Source of the DNA: Butyrivibrio sp. WCD3002
Lineage (GTDB): Bacteria > Bacillota > Clostridia > Lachnospirales > Lachnospiraceae
NCBI RefSeq assembly: GCF_000424265.1
Contig: NZ_KE384154.1
Span: 94,180-158,179, forward strand
Reading direction: 5' to 3'
DNA length: 64,000 bases
The notes under the pieces were generated by a model. That model was not told the DNA's origin. It was given only the letters and a program-made list of their open reading frames with translations, and did not search any database. The position numbers and the translations under genes were made by a program. Positions 7,365-16,657 of this stretch are shown piece after piece. Each line of letters begins with the position of its first letter. Positions within the stretch are counted from its first letter, which is position 1.

Positions 7365-8510
7365 TTATGCCACATTTTGCCCGGACTCGTCCTCAGTAGT
7401 CTGCTCAGGTTTCGTTACTTCATCCGGAAAATCGGTAACCTTCGCAGCATCTGCTTCGGGTTCAACATACTGTACGTCAGATCTTTTTATAGTATCAGGA
7501 TATATCTTAAGAAAATCATTTTTCATGGAAATCGGAACGTAGCCCTGCTCTCTGTAGCCGGCGGATTTTTCTTCCCAGTCCTGTGTTCCCCACTCGCGAA
7601 CATCATCATCTGCAACTATCATATATGCTGCTGAAGGGTAGGGATTTCTGCTATCCAGAGCATAGTTCATCATGCTGGTATCACTGCCGCTGTTTCCAAA
7701 GGCAAGAACAGGATACTGTCCTATCTCACGTTCAATCCAGATTGTCTTGTTCGCGTTAAGATTTTTCTGAATAAAGTCCCCTGTAAAAACAAGCTCATCG
7801 CCATCGGCATACTTATAATCCATGTTTGAAGAAACATCCTCGTTTCCCTTAACCTTAACCTCAAACTCTGTTCCGATCACATGGGCCGGAGATACATATT
7901 CGCTGATAGGAGAATTTGCAACTATGGCTCTTGTTGTGGTGCGCTCAGTTCCGCTGACCACATAAATCGTAAAACCATTGTCATAGAGATATTTCACCAC
8001 TTCAACCATAGGCAGATAAAAGCCGTCGATATATCGCATATTCTCAAAGCTGTCCGTCTGCTTCTGTCCAAATTCCACCGCATAATCATACAGCTCTTTT
8101 ACAGTCATTCCGGCATAAGCCTTGGCAAAATTCCTTGCAAGCTCTTCACCTGCAGTATAGCCCGGCATAATCTCCGCAGCCGCTGCCTTTAGCTCATCAG
8201 ATACTCTCTCAGGATGATCTGTCAGGCAAAAGTTTATAAACATCATGGTGTCATAATAGGTATAGAAGGTCTCACAGGTAAGCGTTCCATCCATATCAAA
8301 CACCGCTATGCGGTCCTCCTGCGGTATAAAGTTTTCTGCATCATTTTTATTTGTAACCTTTGCCACGTAACTGCGAAGGCTTTCTGCTGCCTCCGAATCT
8401 GCTGCCCAATACTCAGCTAAAGCCTTTGTCTTACTCTGTCCGCATGCAACACAAATAAGGCACACCGTTATTGCCATAACCAATATGCTGCCAAATATTC
8501 TTCTTTTCAT
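7365..8510 (-). CDS. Secreted HAD-family phosphatase lipoprotein
   Basis: A 381-residue protein with a lipoprotein signal peptide (hydrophobic LVMAITVCLICVAC, lipid cysteine near residue 23). It carries the four HAD motifs: FDMDGTL near 71-77 (nucleophile and acid aspartates), VVSGT near 183-187, a lysine in FIQKNLNANK, and GNSGSDTSM near 272-280. It probably removes phosphate from organic phosphates at the outer membrane face; the exact substrate is unknown. The C-terminal 40 residues are acidic and probably disordered. It lies 29 bp upstream of acylphosphatase on the same strand and may be co-transcribed with it. Confidence 0.85.
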   Translation of the reverse strand: MKRRIFGSILVMAITVCLICVACGQSKTKALAEYWAADSEAAESLRSYVAKVTNKNDAENFIPQEDRIAVFDMDGTLTCETFYTYYDTMMFINFCLTDHPERVSDELKAAAAEIMPGYTAGEELARNFAKAYAGMTVKELYDYAVEFGQKQTDSFENMRYIDGFYLPMVEVVKYLYDNGFTIYVVSGTERTTTRAIVANSPISEYVSPAHVIGTEFEVKVKGNEDVSSNMDYKYADGDELVFTGDFIQKNLNANKTIWIEREIGQYPVLAFGNSGSDTSMMNYALDSRNPYPSAAYMIVADDDVREWGTQDWEEKSAGYREQGYVPISMKNDFLKIYPDTIKRSDVQYVEPEADAAKVTDFPDEVTKPEQTTEDESGQNVA

Positions 8511-8732
8511 TAGTTCCCCCTTAAATAAGATAGTATTTCTCTTGCGAATTTTCGCACACAGGTATTCTGCACAGAACTAAATATCATCTTAGCAAGCTGC
8601 GCATCCTCTCCTAAATTATACATTTGTGGCGTCAATATACTATTAAATGAACATAAAATATCAGTTTATTGTTATTTAATATTTCAAAATATATGCAGCT
8701 TCCATGCTGAAAACACCATTACTCATCAATAT

Positions 8733-9704
8733 CTATACCTGAATATCCAAAGTTGGTGCTGCTTCAATCTGAGTATGCTCTATCATATCCTTCAGATAAT
8801 CCATATTTGCTTTAACTATGTCCTTATCCTCAGAGGTTCTGTGCTTCCTCTTTAGTTCTTCGAAATCTTCTTTGCTCATGTGAGGATCAACGATCTCCAT
8901 TTCCTCAAGCATCCCCATGCTTTCCTCTAATTGCTCAAGCTCCTCTTCTCCGAATTCAGAGATCATCTCGTTTATATCAGAAAGCGCACCCTCTGATATA
9001 GTTTTCCCGCTTTCTTCAATGCTATCAATCACATCGCTCAGCATCTCTTCCCGGGCTTCGAAAATCTCATCCTCCTGCTCGGTAAGCTTCTCTTCCTCTG
9101 CTTCAACCATGGCGTTTTTTATCTGTACTGCAGCATCCTCCATCTCTTCCTGCTTCTCATCATTTTTCCGGGTATACTGCACAAGTTCTTCAAGCTCAAT
9201 ATGATGCTTCTTTTTCCGGGCTACCATTTCCATACGCTTTGCATGGGTAAGGGCGATCTGAAGCTCCTCCGGATCTCCCTGCCCTGAAGCTATCTTACTT
9301 TTCAGCTTCAAGGTCTCCCTTTTTGCGGCCAAAACCGCCTGCCCTGCGCTAAGGGATGTTTTTGCCTGCTGGATCTTGGTGGCAACAGCTTTGTAGTTAT
9401 ACTTTACAGAATTAATGACCTTCTCTTCCTCTTCCGCCTCCGGAGAGCCTGACTGCTTAAGAAAATCATTCAGCTTATCCTTTGATGTTGCAGAATTTGT
9501 TTTTTCCTCAAACTGCGCGTTTTTAAGCCCGCGAATCATCTGCCGCATCTGTTTTGATACAGCCGACTTCTCATCAGACACATCACCGGATAGCTTTGAG
9601 AACAGACCATCTGCTTTATTCTTTCCCTTAACATTGGAATCTTTCTTTTGATAAAAAGATAAATATAGATTTTGGGAATTAACCGCTATATTCATAATTT
9701 TCAT
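8733..9704 (-). CDS. Coiled-coil hypothetical protein, 323 aa
   Basis: I do not recognise a family. The protein is highly charged and predicted almost wholly helical, with coiled-coil stretches at about residues 95-270 (KIQQAKTSLSAGQAVLAAKR, then acidic EEEKLTEQEDEIFEAREE). There is no signal peptide or membrane segment. The start is ATG at 9704 because AGGAGG lies five bases upstream; the in-frame GTG at 9710 overlaps that box. A single-gene unit is likely. The composition suits a structural or scaffold role, which is inference only. Confidence 0.65.
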   Translation of the reverse strand: MKIMNIAVNSQNLYLSFYQKKDSNVKGKNKADGLFSKLSGDVSDEKSAVSKQMRQMIRGLKNAQFEEKTNSATSKDKLNDFLKQSGSPEAEEEEKVINSVKYNYKAVATKIQQAKTSLSAGQAVLAAKRETLKLKSKIASGQGDPEELQIALTHAKRMEMVARKKKHHIELEELVQYTRKNDEKQEEMEDAAVQIKNAMVEAEEEKLTEQEDEIFEAREEMLSDVIDSIEESGKTISEGALSDINEMISEFGEEELEQLEESMGMLEEMEIVDPHMSKEDFEELKRKHRTSEDKDIVKANMDYLKDMIEHTQIEAAPTLDIQV

Positions 9705-9790
9705 AAACACCTCCTTGTGTTCACGAAAAGGGCATACGAATAGATTTCAATTAATATATCGTCAAAAGCTGATAAAACTTTACATAAAAA

Positions 9791-9820
9791 CACCCCGGAT
9801 ATTTTCATATCCAAGGGTGC
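9791..9820 (-). terminator. Terminator downstream of the GH9 gene
   Basis: The stem GCACCC-TT-GGATAT / ATATCC-GG-GGTG with a GAAA loop is followed on the minus strand by TTTTTATG. Confidence 0.8.
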
Positions 9821-9826
9821 TAATAA

Positions 9827-11467
9827 TCATTTCAAAAGACCAGCCATTACAAATACAAGAGGTGAATTCCAGTAAATAGTAATCTCATTTAAGGAATAGC
9901 AGTCAATGTGATCTAAATAGCATTTCATTGGAGGCAGATCCTTAGGAAGTGTCTGCGCTCTTTCATCCTGAAGTCCCACATTGGGACCACCTGATACAAG
10001 CCCCGGCCAGGGCTCTTCGATATCGTCGATTGCTGTGGGACGAAGATGAGGATTCTTGTAGGCCTTCTCTCCGTTTCCTGTCACATAGCTCACATCCATA
10101 CTGTTGCAGCCAAGGAGATAATCAACTCCCGAGAGGATCACATTTTTATATTTTTCCTGAGGATCAAGGATGTTCGCAACCGTTGCAACCATGAGATATT
10201 TAAGTAGCTCCATGTTGCTGCCCCAGATAAAGTCTTCCTTACGCATGCAAAGGTTAAAAGCGTTCTTTCCTGCATTTTCGCATAATCTGTCAGCCTCCAG
10301 AATAATGCTGTCCTTAGCCAGCTTTTTAAGCTCGTTGTCCTCCTTCATTAATAGAAGAGAAAGTGAGCCAAAACCCGCCACGTCTGTCCAGCCAAAGCAT
10401 GTAAAGATATTTCCCTGATAGAATTTGAAGGAATCTTCCTTATCATAGGCAATAACCTTTTCCTTCAATATGAGAGCATCCTCATAATATTTCTTGTCGC
10501 CTGTTGCTTCATATAAAGAGCATGCAGCCCAATATCTGTTGGAAAAATCCTCAGGCTCAGGATACTCACCTGTGTTAGAGCCTTCTGCATTCTTGAAAAG
10601 AAGAGGCTCGGGATTGGCCTTGAGCCACTCGTATGCCTTAATTGCTTTTTCTAACAAAAGCTTAGCGTATTCGCTGTCATAGTCCTTGTAGACTGTGTAA
10701 GCAAGCGCAAATACACCGGCAATGTCAGCTGTAGCAAGAGAAGATACGCTGAAAAGGAACAGCTCATTCTTATCATCCTCCGGCATAATAAAATCAGCGT
10801 GATTAAAGGTTGTAACCTTGTGCCATACAGAACCGTTTTCCCTCTGCATCTTCATAAGGAAATCAAGCTCAACCTTTACCTCAGCTAAAATATTGGGATA
10901 CTGACCCTTTTCACATTTCTCGGAAGGGATTTCAAAATTAATATTAAGAAGATTCTCAAAAAATCTGACACCATAAAGAAGATGGGCAACAGCTGTAGCT
11001 CCTGCTGTGGAGTATCTTCCATAATCTCCTGCATCATGCCAGCCGCCGCAAACATCAACAGGCTCTACATCCTCATCATAAACGGTAGCCTTTGTAAGAT
11101 GGCAGGGCTCATGATAGTACTCACCTGCAAACTCCTTGCTAAGACCATGTCCGCATCTAAGATAGTAGAAACACTTACAAATATCATGCATCAGCTTATC
11201 ATAAGCCTTGTCGGAAATATCAAAGCATGTGCTTTTTACATCTCCTGCTTCTACCTTATATCTGCCCTGACCTGCAAAATCAGAAAAATCAGCAACATAG
11301 GTATCTTCACCTGAAATATCATCAGTTCCAAAATGACTTGTTTTTCCCTCAAAAACAGTCTGACCGTTCTCATCAACAAGCTTAAACTCCGGACTGTCAA
11401 AGTTTAAAACAGCCTTCTTCTCACTTGCCGGCAAAAATCCAACCTGATTAATAAAAATTTTCTCCAT
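9827..11467 (-). CDS. Glycoside hydrolase family 9 enzyme without signal peptide
   Basis: A 546-residue inverting beta-glucanase-type enzyme. An N-terminal Ig-like CelD_N domain (residues about 4-90, starting IFINQVGFLP) precedes the alpha6/alpha6 GH9 barrel. Catalytic-base motif GGWHDAGDYGRY lies near residues 136-147, and the C-terminal motif YSLNEITIYWNSPLV, with the acid glutamate, near 525-539. NPHLRPTAIDD is also typical. No signal peptide, dockerin or carbohydrate module is present, so it should act in the cytoplasm on imported cello-oligosaccharides. The start has a GGGGA box. It stands alone between terminators. Cellodextrinase activity is inferred from the family and location. Confidence 0.9.
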   Translation of the reverse strand: MEKIFINQVGFLPASEKKAVLNFDSPEFKLVDENGQTVFEGKTSHFGTDDISGEDTYVADFSDFAGQGRYKVEAGDVKSTCFDISDKAYDKLMHDICKCFYYLRCGHGLSKEFAGEYYHEPCHLTKATVYDEDVEPVDVCGGWHDAGDYGRYSTAGATAVAHLLYGVRFFENLLNINFEIPSEKCEKGQYPNILAEVKVELDFLMKMQRENGSVWHKVTTFNHADFIMPEDDKNELFLFSVSSLATADIAGVFALAYTVYKDYDSEYAKLLLEKAIKAYEWLKANPEPLLFKNAEGSNTGEYPEPEDFSNRYWAACSLYEATGDKKYYEDALILKEKVIAYDKEDSFKFYQGNIFTCFGWTDVAGFGSLSLLLMKEDNELKKLAKDSIILEADRLCENAGKNAFNLCMRKEDFIWGSNMELLKYLMVATVANILDPQEKYKNVILSGVDYLLGCNSMDVSYVTGNGEKAYKNPHLRPTAIDDIEEPWPGLVSGGPNVGLQDERAQTLPKDLPPMKCYLDHIDCYSLNEITIYWNSPLVFVMAGLLK

Positions 11468-11617
11468 GTTTTAGTCCCCTTCCCAAACTTTACCCTGCAA
11501 AAATCTGACGGAATAATAATACACGAAATAATCCAAGAAAAGAATACTTTATTACATCTAAAATACGAAAATATCACGAAAATATTTTCGAAGAATTCCC
11601 TGATAAAACCGAAAAAA

Positions 11618-11643
11618 TCCCATGCTCATAACTGAGCATGGGA
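11618..11643 (-). terminator. Terminator of the NifX-FKBP gene
   Basis: The perfect 11-bp stem TCCCATGCTCA/TGAGCATGGGA with a four-base loop is followed on the minus strand by TTTTTTC. It lies about 40 bp past the stop. Confidence 0.85.
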
Positions 11644-11682
11644 CTAAAAAATCAGTTTTCGTTTTATAATTTTACAGCTAAA

Positions 11683-12564
11683 TTACTGTACTTCAACAAG
11701 CTCGATCTCAAAGTTCAATTCCTTGCCTGCCATCTCGTGGTTGGCATCAAAGGTAATTGTCTTCTCATCCTTAGCCACAACCTTTACAGGAATCGGTCTT
11801 CCGTACATATCCTGAAGATATACCTGCTGATCAACTGTAAGCTCCTCTGAGCCCGGCATCTCAGCAATATCTACTGTGAAGATTGCTTCCGGATCTGCTT
11901 CGCCGTAGGCTTCCTCAGGCATAAGGTGTACGGTAAGCTTCTCTCCAACCTCCATGTTAGCTACAGCCTTATCAAAACCTAGGATCATCATGCCTGCTCC
12001 GCATACAAACTGAAGAGGCTCTCCTCTGTCATAGGATGAATCAAACTGAGTACCGTCGTTAAAAGTGCCTCTGTAATGTGTTTTACAGATCTTACCAACG
12101 TTCTTTCCTTCAAACTGGGGAGCAGAGCCACATCCGCTGCAACCACCGCAGCCTCCTTCATGACCGCAACCTTCTTCATCATGACCACAATGGCCTTCCT
12201 CATCGTGGTGATCTGAGCAACTATGTCCCTCGCCGTGGTGATCACAGTTAACACCTGTATTAACAAGCTCACCTCTAAGATATGCTGCTACAGCTTCATC
12301 AGCATCACCCTCAGCACCTGCGCAGAGCTCAATACCCTTTTCATCAAGTGCAGTCTTGGCACCGCCGCCAATACCGCCACAGATAAGCACATCAATGCTG
12401 TTATTATCAAGAAGACCTGCAAGAGCGCCATGGCCCTGTCCGTCGGATCCGATGATCTCGGAAGACTTTACTTCGCCATCCTCAACCTCATAAATCTTGA
12501 AATTCTCTGTATGTCCAAAGTGCTGGAACACCTGACCGTCATCATAAGTTACTGCAATTCTCAT
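11683..12564 (-). CDS. Fusion of NifX/NifB-type domain, Cys/His-rich linker and SlyD-like FKBP
   Basis: A 293-residue cytoplasmic protein in three parts. Residues 1-105 resemble the dinitrogenase iron-molybdenum cofactor family (MRIAVTYDDGQVFQHFGHTE, LICGGIGGGAKTAL). Residues 107-146 hold seven Cys and eight His and must bind metal. Residues about 150-293 form an FKBP-type peptidyl-prolyl isomerase of SlyD form (THYRGTFNDGTQFDSSYDRG, MEVGEKLTVHLMPEEAYGEA), including the inserted flap. In SlyD a His/Cys tail delivers nickel; here the metal-rich part lies between two domains instead. A role as a metal-handling chaperone is inferred. It is divergent from the zinc alcohol dehydrogenase and near a CobW GTPase. 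Confidence 0.85.
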   Translation of the reverse strand: MRIAVTYDDGQVFQHFGHTENFKIYEVEDGEVKSSEIIGSDGQGHGALAGLLDNNSIDVLICGGIGGGAKTALDEKGIELCAGAEGDADEAVAAYLRGELVNTGVNCDHHGEGHSCSDHHDEEGHCGHDEEGCGHEGGCGGCSGCGSAPQFEGKNVGKICKTHYRGTFNDGTQFDSSYDRGEPLQFVCGAGMMILGFDKAVANMEVGEKLTVHLMPEEAYGEADPEAIFTVDIAEMPGSEELTVDQQVYLQDMYGRPIPVKVVAKDEKTITFDANHEMAGKELNFEIELVEVQ

Positions 12565-12721
12565 TTGTTTATTACCTCCAATGCAAATGTTTTATCATTA
12601 TATCAGCATCTTCGAATAATTGCTATTGCTATTTCCCAAAATGTAAAGGGGCAAATACCTACAATTATTGCACCTCTTTTATGTGCAAAGCCACGAAAAA
12701 GCAGAAGAACACTGACTTTCC

Positions 12722-12749
12722 TTGACATAGTCAAATTGCATTCTATATC
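12722..12749 (+). promoter_or_regulatory. Promoter of the secondary alcohol dehydrogenase gene
   Basis: A perfect -35 TTGACA at 12722-12727 and a -10-like TATATC at 12744-12749 with 16-bp spacing, 50 bp before the start codon. AAAGGAG follows near 12786. Confidence 0.6.
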
Positions 12750-12799
12750 ATAAAATCATGCTAAATAATTGTACAAAATAAAATAAAGGAGAAAACAGT

Positions 12800-13867
12800 A
12801 TGAAAGGTTTTGCAATGCTCAAAATCGGCGAAGTCGGCTGGATTGAAAAAGAGCGCCCTGTCTGCGGACCCCTGGACGCTATTTGTAAGCCACTGGCTAT
12901 TGCCATCTGTACATCAGACGTACACACCGTTTGGGAAGGTGCTGTAGGCGATCGCCACAACATGATCCTTGGCCACGAAGGATGCGCAGAGGTTGTTGAA
13001 GTTGGTTCAGAAGTTAAGGATTTCAAACCCGGTGATAAGGTTCTTGTACCTGCTATCACTCCCGATTGGAACTCTCTTGAAGCTCAGAGCGGATACTCAA
13101 TGCACTCCGGCGGAATGCTGGCAGGCTGGAAGTTCTCTAACTTCAAGGATGGTCTTGATTCTGAATTCTTCCATGTTAACGATGCTGACGGTAACCTCGC
13201 TCACATGCCTGAGGGTATGAGCCTTGAGGACGCATGTATGCTTTCCGATATGGTTCCTACAGGATTCCACGGCGTAGAGCTGGCTGATGTTCAGTTTGGT
13301 GATACTGTTCTTGTAATCGGTATCGGACCTGTTGGTCTTATGTCCGTTGCAGGTACTCACATGCGTGGTGCTTCAAGAATCCTCGCTGTAGGTACTCGTC
13401 CTAAATGCATCGAAGCAGCTAAGTTCTATGGCGCTGACGAATTCATCAGCTACAAGAACGGCTCTATCGAAGATCAGGTTATGGAGCTTACAAACGGCAA
13501 GGGTGTTGACCGCGTAGTAATGGCAGGCGGAAGCGTTAAGACCTTTGAGTCAGCTGTTAAGTCTCTTAAGCCCGGCGGAAAGATCGGTAACGTTAACTAC
13601 CTTGGAAGCGGTGATTACATCACTATCCCCCGCGTAGAATGGGGCGTAGGTATGGGTCACAAGCAGATCAACGGTGGTCTGATGCCCGGCGGACGTCTCC
13701 GTATGGAGAAGCTCGGTGCTCTTGTTTCATCAGGCAAACTTGATGTAAGCAAGCTTTCCACACATGTATTCCACGGTTGGGAGCATATTCCGGAAGCATT
13801 ACAGCTTATGAAGGATAAGCCCGCTGATCTTATCAAGCCCGTTGTTATCCTTGATAACAATCCGTAA
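12800..13867 (+). CDS. NADP-dependent secondary (isopropanol) alcohol dehydrogenase, zinc type
   Basis: A 355-residue medium-chain dehydrogenase very close along its whole length to the Thermoanaerobacter brockii and Clostridium beijerinckii secondary ADHs (MKGFAMLKIGEVGWIEKE start, same length). The active-site zinc ligands match: Cys37, His59 in GHEG and the Asp near residue 150 in SDMVPTG. The Rossmann glycines are VIGIGPVGLM near 174-183, and AVGTRP corresponds to the NADP phosphate-binding loop. It should reduce ketones and aldehydes such as acetone, acting as an NADPH sink. The gene is monocistronic, with a promoter before and a terminator after it. Codon usage looks highly biased (GGT, CGT, AAG), suggesting strong expression. 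Confidence 0.93.
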   Translation: MKGFAMLKIGEVGWIEKERPVCGPLDAICKPLAIAICTSDVHTVWEGAVGDRHNMILGHEGCAEVVEVGSEVKDFKPGDKVLVPAITPDWNSLEAQSGYSMHSGGMLAGWKFSNFKDGLDSEFFHVNDADGNLAHMPEGMSLEDACMLSDMVPTGFHGVELADVQFGDTVLVIGIGPVGLMSVAGTHMRGASRILAVGTRPKCIEAAKFYGADEFISYKNGSIEDQVMELTNGKGVDRVVMAGGSVKTFESAVKSLKPGGKIGNVNYLGSGDYITIPRVEWGVGMGHKQINGGLMPGGRLRMEKLGALVSSGKLDVSKLSTHVFHGWEHIPEALQLMKDKPADLIKPVVILDNNP

Positions 13868-13891
13868 TAAAAATTAAAAACAAACGGAAAT

Positions 13892-13916
13892 GGAGCGGCT
13901 TTTTACAGGCCGCTCC
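13892..13916 (+). terminator. Terminator of the secondary alcohol dehydrogenase gene
   Basis: The perfect 8-bp stem GGAGCGGC/GCCGCTCC is followed by TTCT. The weak T tract may allow some read-through into the CobW-family gene 43 bp further on. Confidence 0.75.
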
Positions 13917-13958
13917 TTCTATTAGTAAAAATTTGAAAATTATAATGATTGGTAAACT

Positions 13959-14933
13959 ATGAATATTCTTATTGTCTCCGGCTTTTTGGGTGCCGGAAAA
14001 ACCACTTTTATAAAAGAACTCATCCGTCGCACCGGTACTACTCCTGTTGTACTGGAAAACGAATACGGCGATAACAGTATAGATGCGAATGAGCTTAGAA
14101 GCACAGATTCATCACCGCAGAAGCTTGAAATCATGGAATTTATGGAGGGCTGTGTCTGCTGCACCATGAAGGACAGCTTTGTTAACTCTGTCCTTACGAT
14201 TTTTTCAGGACTAGCACCGGAATATCTTATTGTAGAACCAACAGGTGTCGGACGCCTTAGCAGTATCATAAGTAACCTGCAGCCTATCCTCCACGGTAAT
14301 ATATCGATTCTAAACCCGATAGTAGTTCTGTCTCCCCGCAGCTACAGACAGAATATGAGCCAGTGGAAAGAGCTCTACACTGACCAGATTGCCAACGCTA
14401 AAGTTGTTGTTTTCTCAAAATGTGAAAATGATTCTCCCGACCTCCTTGCAGAGACAGAGGCCGCTGTTCGAAGCATCAATCCCGATGCAGAGATAATAAG
14501 CAGCCACTACACCGGGCAGGAGGATTCCTGGTGGAACAGTCTGATGGCACTTCCCGGAAAAAAAGTGAACGTAACTGAAGCATCAGACGAGCAGACCTCC
14601 TTTTCTCAAATTACTATTAACAATGCAAAGCTCACTAATCCCGGCGAGCTTATAACTCTGCTGGAGGATTGCCTGAGAGGCGAGCTTGGTCATATAGCAA
14701 GAGCAAAAGGCACTATCCCTGTTGGAAATGAAACTCTCCGCTTTGACTTAGCTGACGGCCTTTATTCCATAACGGATTCACCATCGTCAGAAAATCAATG
14801 TGTTTTCATTGGAGAAGCTTTGGATAAAACAGGTATCTGCAAACGCATAGGAAGCCGGCTCCTTTCGAAACCGGCTTCGTTATCTTACTCAGATGTAAAA
14901 CGAAAATCAGGAAAACAGCTACGAGTTATTTAA
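13959..14933 (+). CDS. CobW/COG0523 family metallochaperone GTPase
   Basis: A 324-residue G3E GTPase. Walker A is GFLGAGKTT at residues 8-16, the metal motif GCVCCTM lies near 65-71 (the family CxCC), and EPTGVG near 93-98 follows the Walker B strand. The C-terminal CobW_C domain is present but short of a long His tail. Family members deliver Zn, Co or Fe to client enzymes using GTP. The zinc ADH just upstream on the same strand is a plausible client, which is inference. Its 3' end overlaps the converging chemoreceptor pseudogene by 8 bp. Confidence 0.88.
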   Translation: MNILIVSGFLGAGKTTFIKELIRRTGTTPVVLENEYGDNSIDANELRSTDSSPQKLEIMEFMEGCVCCTMKDSFVNSVLTIFSGLAPEYLIVEPTGVGRLSSIISNLQPILHGNISILNPIVVLSPRSYRQNMSQWKELYTDQIANAKVVVFSKCENDSPDLLAETEAAVRSINPDAEIISSHYTGQEDSWWNSLMALPGKKVNVTEASDEQTSFSQITINNAKLTNPGELITLLEDCLRGELGHIARAKGTIPVGNETLRFDLADGLYSITDSPSSENQCVFIGEALDKTGICKRIGSRLLSKPASLSYSDVKRKSGKQLRVI

Positions 14934-16487
14934 AAATACTCAGGCTGTCATTAAGCTCAGTTGCCACACCGTTGAGGTCTTTTGCCTGACTGTTGAGATT
15001 ATCAATGGTATTAGTAATCTCAAGTGTGGTAGCTGATGTTTCTTCAGAGGATGCTGCATTTTCTTCGGAAATAGCTGAAAGAGAATCCATCTCTGCCTTA
15101 ATACTCTCTGCTGTTTCTGCAGAATTAACGGCCAATTTTCCGATTTCCTCTGCCACAACCGCAAAGCCTTTGCCCATCTCTCCTGCTCTTGCTGCCTCAA
15201 TAGAAGCATTAAGCGACAGCAGGTTGGTCTGTGAAGCAATCTCAGTAATTGCAGCCAGCTTCTCATTGATGGTATCAACAGCTCTACTGGTATCATTTAT
15301 CTGCTCAGTTATTTTGGTTATTCCATCTACCATTGAGTCTGTAGACTTCTGCAGATTCTGAATCTGATTTGCAGAATCCGTTGAGGAAGCCTGCATCTGT
15401 TTTGCTATTGTATTAAGCTCGCCTGTGGCATTAACCACATTGTCAATAGCTTCTCCGATATGCTTAACATTCTCCGTCGCAGCTGCCACATCCTGGGCCT
15501 GCTGGGTTGCACCCTGTGCGATATCTCCAACAGCAGAGGATATTCCCGTCATTGCATCAGACAGCTTATCCGTTATGTCTACAAGATCGTCTGAATGTCC
15601 GCTAACTGTAGATGCAGCGCTCTTTGACTGGGGAATCAGCTGATCAAGCTCTCCCATAAGAGCATTTATTCCTCTTCCAATCTCGCCAATCTCATCCTGG
15701 GTCTGAACTCCTACTCTCGCGGAAAGATCACCCTTACCTTCCTGAATATCTGCAACAATACCATGAATCTTGGCAGTCATCTTTCTGATAGGTGTCGTTA
15801 TGTTATTACTTAGTATCGTAACTACAACGGCTGCAATAACACTAAATACAACTGCAAGAATGACAAACACATTTATCATCCTGTATACCGGCAGATTCTG
15901 TTTACTCTGCGGTACAATAACAGCCACTATCCAGTTATTGGCATCTGCCGTAGCAGCGGTAATATAACTCTTTATACCGTTGTAATCACTGAAGACATCA
16001 TTGTTTTGAAGCGCCGAGTTATAGCTTCCTCCCACAACTTCATCCATGGTATATACTGTATCAGCCGTAAGGCCATACTCCGGGTGAACTACAATACTAC
16101 CCTGATCTGTTGCGACAAGAGTATAGCCATTTTCAGGGACCGGAACATTTTCTGTTAAAGCATTAAGATCAAGGTCAATGCCCACAACGCCGCTGTCTAT
16201 GGCGTAGGACATGCTTAAATCTTTGCAAGCATTGGCCGGAGCGTCGTAATATCACCGTCAACAACCTTGGCCGCATCGGCAGTTGTCTTAAGTATTGCGC
16301 CGTTTGTCATAAACCAACTATCAATTATTTCTGCATAATAATTTGTTGTAGTCTGATAGAGATTATCAGAAAGAGCTTCGAGACTGGACTTAGAACTGAT
16401 GGTACTGATGACCGCATTAACCACAAGAAGAATAAGAGTCATGAACGTCATTAGCAGCGTAATACGCCTTCGCAGACTTTTCCTCAT
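14926..16487 (-). pseudogene. Methyl-accepting chemotaxis protein broken by an internal deletion
   Basis: Frame 1 (16487-16215, 90 residues) holds the N-terminal membrane helix and the start of a dCache sensor, ending TLRPMLAKI then TAA. Frame 2 (16212-14926) resumes in another frame with [19 protein letters not shown], the last part of dCache. It then continues with the second membrane helix, HAMP and a complete signalling domain ([32 protein letters not shown]). About 100 residues normally found between these parts are missing, so a deletion of about 290 bp, not a multiple of three, best explains it. Frame 2 has no ribosome binding site of its own, although the TAAGCATG junction could allow weak restart of a sensor-less receptor. 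Confidence 0.75.
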
Positions 16488-16628
16488 ATATTTTCCCCCC
16501 TTAATGTAACAAGAGAACCCTTTAAGAAAACACTACACCACGTTCATTCTACAATTTTTATTAATACTATTTAATAAAATTTATATGATATATTTATTAA
16601 AACTTTAAATTTATTTCATTAATGCAAA

Positions 16629-16653
16629 AATCCCGAAATCTTAATCCGGGATT
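16629..16653 (-). terminator. Terminator of the MATE gene
   Basis: The stem AATCCCG/CGGGATT is followed on the minus strand by TTTGC, just past the stop at 16658. Confidence 0.65.
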
Positions 16654-16657
16654 TAAT

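Noticed and set aside
8917-9651. Long plus-strand frames opposite the coiled-coil gene
   Set aside because: They are Ser-rich mirror images of Glu/Lys-rich coding sequence with no start signals.
12223-12753. 176-codon plus-strand frame opposite the NifX-FKBP gene
   Set aside because: It overlaps a gene with clear domains, has no ribosome box, and has low-complexity composition.
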